Origin: Acidobacteriota bacterium
Lineage (GTDB): Bacteria; Acidobacteriota; Terriglobia; Terriglobales; Acidobacteriaceae
Length of the DNA stretch: 5,839 nucleotides
Reading direction: 5' to 3'
Assembly (NCBI GenBank): GCA_021801945.1
Contig: JAKABE010000231.1
Coordinates: 1-5,839 of the forward strand
The position numbers were made by a program, and so were the translations under genes. The first letter of the stretch is position 1. Every line of letters starts with the position of its first letter. Shown piece by piece: positions 1 through 5,656 of this stretch. Under the pieces are notes generated by a model that was not told the origin of the DNA, did no database searches, and worked only from the letters and a program-made list of their open reading frames with translations.

Positions 1-196
1 AGGCGACAGCCTTTCTCGCCAGCGCACCCTGGACAGCGAAACCCCGACGGCCAACCCAGATGTTCCAGATAGGGAACGCAGGACATTGCGTCAGCAAACC
101 AAGCGCGAAACTGTTGCCAAGTGGCTGCATAGTCAGGCCACAAACCGGGTCTTGACTCGAAAATCTCAACATCTTGAGCCTACTGTATTAAGGCAG
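1..196. other. Left-edge stretch with no recognisable gene
   Basis: Nothing here could be assigned to a known family on either strand. On the minus strand a frame stays open from about position 187 to the left edge, but its translation (for example the segment LLTQCPAFPIWNIW) resembles no family I know, and it does not continue the adjacent GH3 fragment. A short inverted repeat, GTTCC (62-66) and GGAAC (73-77) with a six-base spacer, is present but too small to interpret. The most likely reading is intergenic DNA or decayed coding sequence. Confidence 0.4.
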
Positions 197-460
197 CTAC
201 CCAACTTCGATATATTTATCTACCCGCGAAGGGTCGGTATCGTAATCGTCGGGCAGTTGGCCCACAGTTTGAGGAATGCTGATGGAAAGATGACCTCCCG
301 GATCGTTTTCTCCGAACAGCGTCTCCGCAATGGTCTTGCCTCCGAGTTCACCGGGATACCGTGCCTCAAGAATCGCGGGGACATGCTTCTTTGCCCAATC
401 GATTGTCAGTGGCCGACCATTCTCAAGGACCAACACCACCGGTTTACCCGTTGCAACATT
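197..460 (-). pseudogene. Glycoside hydrolase family 3 C-terminal fragment (gene relic)
   Basis: Read on the minus strand, about 87 codons match the C-terminal alpha/beta sandwich domain of family 3 glycoside hydrolases such as beta-glucosidases and beta-xylosidases. The visible signatures, in order, are VATGKPVVLVLENGRPL, then VPAILEARYPGELGGKTIAE, then LFGENDPGGHLSISIP and TVGQLP, the usual order in this family. Intact enzymes are around 700-850 residues, so only about a tenth is present. The N-terminal barrel with the nucleophile aspartate is absent. Upstream codons (positions above about 460) stay open for a while but no longer resemble GH3. Downstream the frame stops at a TAG (199-197) before the expected PFGxGLSYTxF segment, and no other frame from 196 to 1 restores it. 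I infer a decayed remnant left by deletion or rearrangement. A short expressed protein starting at GTG 439 is possible but would not be a working hydrolase. Confidence 0.75.
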
Positions 461-656
461 CGCAAAGGGCGCGCTACCGTCCCTGATTCCGGTTCGGCGG
501 GCATGTTGTTCATCCTGAACGACCCCAGCTTTGTGACCGCTGCTCCATGAAACCGAAGGTTTCTCCCGGTCAATTGGGCTGGCCGAACGGCTGCCCCGAT
601 GGGCCGTATCGCGGATTCTCTGTGCGCGGCGGCATCGTCTCTTTTACCATCGATGC

Positions 657-1091
657 ATGTTGCTCGTGAAGCGGTTGGAAGCGGGAGCACGGCTTCCGGA
701 GGTGGCTCATCCCGGCGAGGACCTGGGCTATGATCTGTTTGCGCTCGCGGCCGTTGTGCTCGAACCGCGGTCTACGGCGAAGGTGCGGACCGGTATTGCC
801 GTCGAAGCCCGGCACCCCGAGACTGGCGCGCCGCTCGGCTTGCTGGTGCGCGATCGGTCGTCGATGGCAGCGCGCGGAATCGCCTCCACCGGAGGGGTGA
901 TCGATGCCGGCTACCGCGGCGAAATTCTGGTGCTGATGACCAACCTCGGCGACGCAGCCGTGGAGTTGAAGGCCGGTGAAAAGATCGCGCAGATGGTTCC
1001 CGTACCTGTTCTTACCGGCCTCGTTGAGGAAGGAGAGACCTTGGAAGTCTCGGCGCGCGCCGGCAAAGGGTTCGGCAGTTCGGGGCGATAA
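657..1091 (+). CDS. dut: Deoxyuridine 5'-triphosphate nucleotidohydrolase (dUTPase)
   Basis: This 144-residue protein is a complete homotrimeric-type dUTPase. It hydrolyses dUTP to dUMP and pyrophosphate in the cytoplasm, which keeps uracil out of DNA and feeds thymidylate synthesis. All five family motifs are visible: motif 1 DLGYDLFA (22-29), motif 2 RSSMAARG (67-74), motif 3 GGVIDAGYRGEI (79-90), motif 4 GEKIAQMVP (107-115) and motif 5 RAGKGFGSSG (134-143). By family analogy Asp83 is the residue that activates water and Tyr86 packs against uracil. The length is normal for the family. The ATG at 657 is chosen because LVKRLEAGARLPE aligns with the usual N-terminus and no in-frame start lies just upstream. 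There is no good Shine-Dalgarno sequence, so translation may be leaderless or weakly initiated. Motif 2 has Asp66 before the Arg-Ser pair where Pro is common. The first permease gene follows after 51 bases on the same strand, so co-transcription is possible, with no obvious functional link. Confidence 0.95.
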   Translation: MLLVKRLEAGARLPEVAHPGEDLGYDLFALAAVVLEPRSTAKVRTGIAVEARHPETGAPLGLLVRDRSSMAARGIASTGGVIDAGYRGEILVLMTNLGDAAVELKAGEKIAQMVPVPVLTGLVEEGETLEVSARAGKGFGSSGR

Positions 1092-1130
1092 ACGCGGCTG
1101 CAACCATGCGCCGGGCTGGTGCGTATCATA

Positions 1131-1135
1131 GAAGG
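1131..1135 (+). promoter_or_regulatory. Ribosome binding site of the first permease gene
   Basis: GAAGG lies seven bases before the ATG at 1143. It supports that start over the in-frame GTG at 1119, which would add eight residues (MRIIEGRI) and would place the GAAGG inside the coding sequence. The ATG also puts the membrane-proximal N-terminus at the length usual for MacB-type permeases. Confidence 0.65.
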
Positions 1136-1142
1136 CAGAATC

Positions 1143-2369
1143 ATGCCCTTCGTCGAAGCCTTCAAACTCGCGCTGCAGTCGCTTTGGGCGAATAAGATGC
1201 GCACCATTCTTACGCTCATCGGTGTGGTCATGGGCGTGGCTTCGGTCATCATGGTCATCACTCTGGTGCAGGGCGCCAAGCGGTACATCAGCACCAAGCT
1301 TTCCGGCTACGGAGCGGACGTGTTTGAGGTCACGCGCATGCCCAGCGTGATCCTGACCCCGGAAGACTACTTCAGATTCCAGAAGCGCAAGATCATCCAT
1401 ATCGAGGATTATCAGGCGGTGCGCGCCGGCTGCGCGGATTGCACGGCGGTAGGCGCGGAGCTGGACAGGACCACCAACGTGGTTTACGGCGGACACTCTA
1501 GCGACAACACCCAGGTGCGCGGTTTCACCTGGACCATGCTCGCGCTGAACAACATCAATCTCGTGGAGGGACGGGGCTTCACGCCTGTCGACGAAAATCA
1601 CGCCACTCACATCGCCATCGTGGGGTACGACATCGTCGCCAACCTTCTGGGGCCGGTCGATCCCATCGGCAAGGTCATCCGCGCCGACGGCATCCCCTAC
1701 ACCATTGTCGGCGTGGCCGAACGCCAGGGAACCGTTCTGGGACAGTCGCAGGACAACTGGGTGGCCGTGCCCATCACCACCTATCAGCAGATCTACGGCA
1801 CCAACGACTCAGTGAACATCTATGCCCGCGCCACGGGCGGAGCCGAGGGGATGGAGCAGGCCAAGGACGAGGTGCGGGTGGTGATGAGGACGCTCCGGCA
1901 CGACGCGCCCGGCGAGGCCGACGATTTCGAACTCGAAAGCAACGACACCTTTCTTAATCTTGCCCATCAGTTTTTGGGCTTATTCGCCTGGGTGGTGGTG
2001 GGGCTGGCTTCCATCTCGCTGGTGGTGGGCGGCGTGGTCATCATGAACATCATGCTGGTGACGGTAACGGAACGAACCCGCGAGATCGGGGTGCGCAAGG
2101 CGTTGGGGGCCAAGCAACGGGATGTTTTGCTGCAATTCCTGATGGAAAGCGCCTCCATGGCGCTTGTGGGCGGCCTCTTCGGGGTGCTGGGCGGAATCAT
2201 GGTGGGCAAGCTGATCACGCTGGTTGTGGGCTTCCCCACCGCCGTGCCGCTGTGGGCCGTTTTACTGGGCCTGTTTGTGGCCACCTCCGTGGGCATTTTC
2301 TTCGGGGTGTATCCAGCCAGCAAGGCTGCCAGGCTAGACCCCGTGGTGGCGCTCCGCGCGGAACTCTAA
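1143..2369 (+). CDS. ABC transporter permease, MacB/FtsX type (first of a tandem pair)
   Basis: This is a 408-residue inner-membrane permease of the MacB/FtsX superfamily. The N-terminal amphipathic stretch (FKLALQSLWANKMR) leads into membrane helix 1 (about 21-43, LTLIGVVMGVASVI), the hallmark of the MacB periplasmic core domain. A large extracytoplasmic domain spans about 45-278. An FtsX domain follows, with helices at about 281-305, 335-362 and 370-392. Between helices 2 and 3 is the cytoplasmic segment TERTREIGVRKALGA (309-323), the conserved loop next to the nucleotide-binding partner. The C-terminus ends in the family signature GVYPASKAARLDPVVALR. There are no Walker motifs, so a separate ATPase must energise it, and none is in the window. 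Known relatives export peptides, lipoproteins or drugs, or transmit conformational force to periplasmic proteins; the substrate cannot be told here. A CxxC pair (Cys97, Cys100) in the external domain has no counterpart in the second permease. The next gene starts 20 bases downstream, so the two are very likely one operon. Confidence 0.9.
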   Translation: MPFVEAFKLALQSLWANKMRTILTLIGVVMGVASVIMVITLVQGAKRYISTKLSGYGADVFEVTRMPSVILTPEDYFRFQKRKIIHIEDYQAVRAGCADCTAVGAELDRTTNVVYGGHSSDNTQVRGFTWTMLALNNINLVEGRGFTPVDENHATHIAIVGYDIVANLLGPVDPIGKVIRADGIPYTIVGVAERQGTVLGQSQDNWVAVPITTYQQIYGTNDSVNIYARATGGAEGMEQAKDEVRVVMRTLRHDAPGEADDFELESNDTFLNLAHQFLGLFAWVVVGLASISLVVGGVVIMNIMLVTVTERTREIGVRKALGAKQRDVLLQFLMESASMALVGGLFGVLGGIMVGKLITLVVGFPTAVPLWAVLLGLFVATSVGIFFGVYPASKAARLDPVVALRAEL

Positions 2370-2376
2370 AGAAGCT

Positions 2377-2381
2377 GGGAG
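2377..2381 (+). promoter_or_regulatory. Ribosome binding site of the second permease gene
   Basis: GGGAG lies eight bases before the ATG at 2390, in the 20-base gap between the two permease genes. It fixes the start at 2390. Earlier in-frame starts would lie inside the first permease gene and add a stretch (for example GRFTGPVCGHL) unlike any permease N-terminus. Confidence 0.7.
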
Positions 2382-2389
2382 CTATCTTC

Positions 2390-3643
2390 ATGGCGCAAGG
2401 ACAAGCTCGCGAATCCGTCCGGTTGGCCCTTGATACGCTCAAGACCAATAAGCTGCGCTCCGGGCTGACCATCCTGGGCATCGTCATCGGCGTCACCACG
2501 GTCATCACCATTTCGTCGGTCATCAACGGGCTCAACAACCGGGTGAACGAATGGGTGAGTTCGTTGGGCTCGAATGTGCTTTGGGTCTTCCACATGCCGG
2601 TGATCGGCGTCCGCCCCACCGCGGCCATGCTGGCGCGCAAGCGGCTGACCATGGGTGACGTCATGGCGCTGCGCAGCCTGCCTCACGTAGTGGCCGTCGA
2701 CGGCAGCTTGCAGCACACAGCGCAGTACCAGGTGGGCGAAGTGGACGTGAAGTACAGGGGCAGGAAGGTCGGGGGTACCATCCTGACCGGCGCTACCGCC
2801 GAAGTGGCGGACGTGATGAACCTCAACCTCCTGGAAGGCCGCATGTTTACCGAGGAAGAGGATCGCCGCGCCGCGCATGTCTGCATCCTGGGCTATGACA
2901 CCTGGCAGCAGCTCTTCGACGGCCAAGATGCACTCGGCAAGCAGGTCAACATCGAAACCGGCCTTTATACCGTGATTGGCGTGCTCGACAAACAAAAACA
3001 GCCCTTTGGCAGTGGCAAGAACCGGGCCGACAGCCAGGTGTTTTTCCCCTTCAACACCTTCCACGACCTGCATCCGGAGGACAAGGACCTGTGGGTAAGC
3101 GTGAAGTACGACTCGCCCAAGAATAAGGCGCTGGCCGAGGAAGAGGTCCGCGAACTGCTGCGCATCCGGCGAAAGGTGCGCGTCGAGCAGCCGGATGATT
3201 TCAATATATTCAGCCCGGATTCCATCAGCCGGCTCTGGAATCAGCTCACCGAGGGCCTGGTGATCTTCATGGTCGCGGTTTCCAGCGTGGGACTGATGGT
3301 GGGCGGGGTGGGCGTTATGAACATCATGCTGGTGAGCGTGACCGAGCGCACCCGCGAGATTGGCGTCCGCAAAGCCATTGGCGCCACCAAGCGGACGATT
3401 CTCACGCAGTTCACCACTGAGGCGGTTACGCTCTGTGCCCTGGGCGGTGTGATCGGCGTGTTATTGGGCGGGCTGCTAACCTGGTCGATTGCACTGCTAC
3501 CCATCGGCCTGCCCGCCTCGCTCTCTGCGCTATGGGTCGTGGTTGCCTTTGTCGTTTCTTGCGGTATCGGCTTGATCTTCGGCATCTATCCCGCCTGGAA
3601 GGCCGCCAATCTGGACCCGATCGAGGCGCTCCGTTACGAGTAA
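2390..3643 (+). CDS. ABC transporter permease, MacB/FtsX type (second of a tandem pair)
   Basis: This 417-residue permease is a paralogue of the gene before it, with the same order of parts. The N-terminal segment SVRLALDTLKTNKLRSG leads into membrane helix 1 (about 24-45, LTILGIVIGVTTVITI). The extracytoplasmic MacB-type core spans about 47-288. FtsX-domain helices lie at about 290-315, 344-370 and 378-400. The loop TERTREIGVRKAIGA (318-332) and the C-terminal FGIYPAWKAANLDPIEALR match the first permease almost word for word, while the external domains have diverged strongly. That pattern suggests two subunits that meet the same kind of ATPase from the cytoplasm but face substrate or adaptor differently, probably as a heterodimer. 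There is no ATPase domain. The external domain lacks the CxxC of its partner. A hairpin at 3660-3694, 17 bases past the stop, may mark or protect the 3' end of the message. Family assignment is firm; substrate and partner are unknown. Confidence 0.9.
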   Translation: MAQGQARESVRLALDTLKTNKLRSGLTILGIVIGVTTVITISSVINGLNNRVNEWVSSLGSNVLWVFHMPVIGVRPTAAMLARKRLTMGDVMALRSLPHVVAVDGSLQHTAQYQVGEVDVKYRGRKVGGTILTGATAEVADVMNLNLLEGRMFTEEEDRRAAHVCILGYDTWQQLFDGQDALGKQVNIETGLYTVIGVLDKQKQPFGSGKNRADSQVFFPFNTFHDLHPEDKDLWVSVKYDSPKNKALAEEEVRELLRIRRKVRVEQPDDFNIFSPDSISRLWNQLTEGLVIFMVAVSSVGLMVGGVGVMNIMLVSVTERTREIGVRKAIGATKRTILTQFTTEAVTLCALGGVIGVLLGGLLTWSIALLPIGLPASLSALWVVVAFVVSCGIGLIFGIYPAWKAANLDPIEALRYE

Positions 3644-3659
3644 GACAGCAGCAAACGGA

Positions 3660-3694
3660 CCTCATCCCAGGTTCCTGATCCTGTGATAACGAGG
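3660..3694 (+). terminator. Stem-loop after the permease operon, without a T-tract
   Basis: The left arm CCTC-ATC-C-CAGG pairs with the right arm CCTG-T-GAT-AAC-GAGG around an eight-base loop (3672-3679). This gives eleven pairs interrupted by one C/T mismatch and a three-base bulge. It begins 17 bases after the stop codon of the second permease. No run of T follows (the next bases are AAGAACC), so it is not a classical intrinsic terminator. It may be a 3'-end stabilising hairpin left after rho-dependent termination, or it may be chance. Confidence 0.3.
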
Positions 3695-3882
3695 AAGAAC
3701 CGGTGCGGCGAGGGGCGCTCTCCTACAATGCGCTTGTCAAAATGCCCTCTGCGCAACTTCGCTTCTGTGCCGCCTGGTCATCTTTCCCGAGCGTAGTGAA
3801 AACACGCCGCGAGCGCGGCCAACCGCTGGCATTGCTGACAAAAGCCTGCCAGACCCCCGGCTAGTGCTTCAGGAAGTCAACC

Positions 3883-4248
3883 ATGCCTCCATCCTCCTTT
3901 TTGGACGGCCGGCCCACCGGCGTCCAAGAATCAAGGACCGGCCCGACACGACCCGCGGCCCGGCATGTCCACTCCTTGGCCATCGCCCCTAGATCCTGCC
4001 GTCAGATTGGTACACTGCTCAATAGCCAGGCGCCATTTCTCCCCAGAGGTCAGCTCATGCGCAACATGGTCATTTATAAGGGCCGAGGATGGCGCCAGAA
4101 CCTCGATCTGCCGGTGCGTTGCCTTTCCACACCTCTGGAACGATTCCGAACCGCAGGCGTTTTGGACCGCCTCTTGCCCGGCACGCACATCAGCAACGGT
4201 CCGCCGCCGGAGAGAGCGCATCTGAGAATGGTAGGGCTTCATTTTTAG
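3883..4248 (+). CDS. Doubtful small open reading frame, unrecognised
   Basis: A 121-codon frame starts with ATG and is preceded by AGGAAG (3871-3876) six bases upstream, a good Shine-Dalgarno match and the main reason to list it. The product would be rich in Arg and Pro, with no signal peptide, membrane segment or motif I recognise; its middle reads LMRNMVIYKGRGWRQNLDLP. A strong hairpin (3901-3927) falls inside its first 15 codons, which would hinder translation. A frame of similar length is open on the opposite strand (4242-3931), as expected for non-coding GC-rich DNA. I think it is more likely spurious than real. Confidence 0.2.
   Translation: MPPSSFLDGRPTGVQESRTGPTRPAARHVHSLAIAPRSCRQIGTLLNSQAPFLPRGQLMRNMVIYKGRGWRQNLDLPVRCLSTPLERFRTAGVLDRLLPGTHISNGPPPERAHLRMVGLHF
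3901..3927. repeat. Bulged inverted repeat (hairpin)
   Basis: TTGGACGGCCGG (3901-3912) and CCGGCGTCCAA (3917-3927) are inverted copies separated by CCCA, with a single unpaired G in the left arm. Eleven pairs, eight of them G-C or C-G, make this one of the strongest stem-loops in the window. CCTT just outside the left arm (3897-3900) and AAGG (3933-3936) on the right could extend it across an internal loop. No T-tract follows on either strand, so it is not a standard terminator. Confidence 0.5.
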
Positions 4249-4394
4249 CCATTGTCAGGCTCGGACCCAGTGGAATCGGTAACCCGCAAATTCCTGTTCG
4301 CTTGCTATCAGAACCCCTGACTCTACGTTCCATCTTTTTATGCGAGACTGCTTCGGTTTGATGAATACCGCTCCAGGAGCACGAGCCGACTCTA

Positions 4395-4425
4395 GGCGTC
4401 TGAGCGGGCCGCTCACGCCGCGGCG
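4395..4425. promoter_or_regulatory. GC-rich dyad cluster just upstream of the MFS gene
   Basis: TGAGCGGGCCGCTCA (4401-4415) is a 15-base palindrome, perfect about a central G. It is flanked by GGCG (4395-4398) and CGCC (4416-4419), which extend the pairing past a two-base TC bulge. It abuts a second perfect palindrome, CGCCGCGGCG (4416-4425), so the two dyads share bases and cannot form together. The cluster ends 15 bases before the ATG. It could be an operator for a dimeric repressor of the transporter, or a leader hairpin affecting ribosome access. Neither role is shown by the sequence alone. Confidence 0.35.
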
Positions 4426-4430
4426 GCTGG

Positions 4431-4435
4431 GAAGG
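4431..4435 (+). promoter_or_regulatory. Ribosome binding site of the MFS gene
   Basis: GAAGG lies five bases before the ATG at 4441, within the longer purine run GGGAAGG. It supports this start, which also begins directly before the first membrane helix as expected for the family. Confidence 0.6.
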
Positions 4436-4440
4436 CCGCA

Positions 4441-5631
4441 ATGAACCGGAAAGATCTCATTCTTTTGTCTCTCTTCCGCGCATCGCGAAGCATCGCCGCC
4501 GGCCTCATCATCATCGCCTTTCCTTACTTGGTTCTCCAGCGCCTCCAATATGGGCCTTTCACACTCGGCCTGATTTACGTCGCCGGAGCTGCGGGGACGG
4601 CGGGCCTGGGTCTTCTCCTGGGGTTTCTGGGCGACATTTGGGGCCGCAAACGAGCCCTGTTTCTTTCTGGCGCCTTGTTGCCCATGAGCGCCCTACTTGT
4701 CTTTCTCTCCCACCACCTCGGCTTTCTGGTGGTCGCTGCGGCCGTAGGCGGCCTTTCTGCCACTGGGGCCACTCCCGGCGGCGGCGTAGGTGGGGCGTCA
4801 GCGCCCGTGCAAAGCGCCGTGATCGCCGATCTGGTCGCTCCGGCTCAGCGCACGTTCTACTTTTCCATGTTCACCTTCCTCAGCGGAGTCTTTGGCGCGC
4901 TGGGTGTGCTGCTGGCGCGCGTCTTTGACGTGCGCGACGCCTTTCTGGTGGCGACCGTGGTCTCCCTGGTTGGCCTCCCTTCGGTGATTGGGTTGGGAGT
5001 GCCTGCGGCCAAAGGCAAGCTGCGCGAACTCCCCAGTAAGCTTGTCATTGGGAAGTTCTCGCTGACAGCCCTGCTCAACGGACTATCGGGCGGACTCGTA
5101 GTTCCGTTCCTGATCCCGTTTTTCGTGCTTGTGTACTCGTTGCCGAAATCCCAAATGGCCATTTATGGCTTTGTCGCCGGGCTCATGGCGTCGCTCACGA
5201 TCTTTGCGGCGCCCGTCCTGGAACGGTGGCTGGGATTCGTGCGCGCAGTGGCATGGACGCGGGGAGTCGGCGCGGTGCTCCTGGTGATTCTGCCGCTGGT
5301 GCGCTGGCTTCCGCTGTCGCTGGGGATTTACCTCCTGACGCCCTCGCTGCGCATCATGGCGATGCCGGTCCAGCAGGCAGCCTTGGTAGACATGGTCGAG
5401 CGCCACGAACGCGGCCGTGCCCTGGCCGCAAATCAGGTAGCCAGGTTAGGCGCCGGTTCACTGGGAATCGTCCTGTCCGGCTGGCTCTTTGAAACAGCGG
5501 AAATTGCGCTCCCGTTCTTGATCTATGCTGGCGCCATGTTCGCCAATATCTACCTGTATTTCCGCTTCTTCTCCGAGTGGAAGGGGCCTGCGGTGCAACA
5601 GTCGGCCGGGGAAGCGGAACTCAAGGGATAG
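4441..5631 (+). CDS. Major facilitator superfamily (MFS) transporter
   Basis: This 396-residue integral membrane protein has about twelve hydrophobic helices, roughly at 7-32, 38-63, 72-91, 93-118, 139-161, 164-190, 208-232, 242-260, 269-287, 289-307, 329-350 and 354-376. The cytoplasmic loop between helices 2 and 3 carries MFS motif A, GFLGDIWGRKR (61-71). The two halves keep traces of their ancestral duplication: APVQSAVIADLV (121-132) in the N-half is echoed by MPVQQAALVDMV (308-319) in the C-half, each followed by a conserved Arg. Such proteins couple transport to the proton gradient and often export drugs or metabolites; the substrate cannot be predicted. A glycine-rich run (103-118, including TPGGGVGG) near helix 4 is unusual. 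The hydrophilic C-tail (about 380-396) is short. The gene stands alone, with about 800 bases before it and no downstream partner in the window, so it probably has its own promoter. The family call is firm; direction of transport is inference. Confidence 0.9.
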   Translation: MNRKDLILLSLFRASRSIAAGLIIIAFPYLVLQRLQYGPFTLGLIYVAGAAGTAGLGLLLGFLGDIWGRKRALFLSGALLPMSALLVFLSHHLGFLVVAAAVGGLSATGATPGGGVGGASAPVQSAVIADLVAPAQRTFYFSMFTFLSGVFGALGVLLARVFDVRDAFLVATVVSLVGLPSVIGLGVPAAKGKLRELPSKLVIGKFSLTALLNGLSGGLVVPFLIPFFVLVYSLPKSQMAIYGFVAGLMASLTIFAAPVLERWLGFVRAVAWTRGVGAVLLVILPLVRWLPLSLGIYLLTPSLRIMAMPVQQAALVDMVERHERGRALAANQVARLGAGSLGIVLSGWLFETAEIALPFLIYAGAMFANIYLYFRFFSEWKGPAVQQSAGEAELKG

Positions 5632-5656
5632 CATTCCCTCGGAAATGCTTCATTTT
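5631..5656 (+). terminator. Weak terminator-like hairpin after the MFS gene
   Basis: GCATTCC (5631-5637) pairs with GGAAATGC (5641-5648), with one bulged A and loop CTC, and is followed by TTCATTTT. The stem is short and the T-tract interrupted. Its place directly at the stop codon of the transporter fits an intrinsic terminator, but it would be a poor one. Confidence 0.3.

Larger units (their letters stand above)
3644..4440. other. Long intergenic stretch (about 800 bases) with inverted repeats
   Basis: No frame in this stretch resembles a known protein. Three things stand out: a hairpin right after the permease stop (3660-3694), a strong bulged hairpin (3901-3927), and a dense GC-rich dyad cluster just before the MFS gene (4395-4425). 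A small GC hairpin, GCCGC (3806-3810) and GCGGC (3815-3819) with loop GAGC, follows the motif CCCGAGCGTAGTGAA (3786-3800). Several overlapping frames stay open on both strands around 3880-4360, which GC-rich DNA often allows. I saw no tRNA, no transposase remnant and no convincing sigma-70 promoter, although a promoter for the MFS gene should lie somewhere in its last 200 bases. Confidence 0.5.

Noticed and set aside
62..77. Inverted repeat GTTCC-AGATAG-GGAAC
   Set aside because: Five pairs with a six-base spacer are expected by chance, and no gene starts next to it.
86..550. 154-codon frame on the plus strand across the GH3 fragment
   Set aside because: It runs antisense to recognisable GH3 sequence and its translation matches no family; it is a shadow frame.
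1119..1142. GTG start for the first permease, adding eight residues
   Set aside because: The ATG at 1143 has a well-spaced GAAGG, while the GTG at 1119 has no Shine-Dalgarno sequence and adds residues unlike the family's N-terminus.
570..1610. 346-codon minus-strand frame opposite dut and the first permease
   Set aside because: It is fully covered by two clear plus-strand genes; its His- and Arg-rich translation is typical of an antisense shadow in GC-rich DNA.
2366..3073. 235-codon minus-strand frame opposite the second permease
   Set aside because: Antisense to a firmly assigned permease, with no recognisable motif.
3724..3739. TACAAT and TTGTCA boxes resembling promoter elements
   Set aside because: They are in the wrong order and spacing for a sigma-70 promoter, and no partner box fits either of them.
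3931..4242. 103-codon minus-strand frame in the intergenic gap
   Set aside because: Its start has no Shine-Dalgarno sequence, it overlaps the plus-strand candidate, and the translation resembles no family I know.
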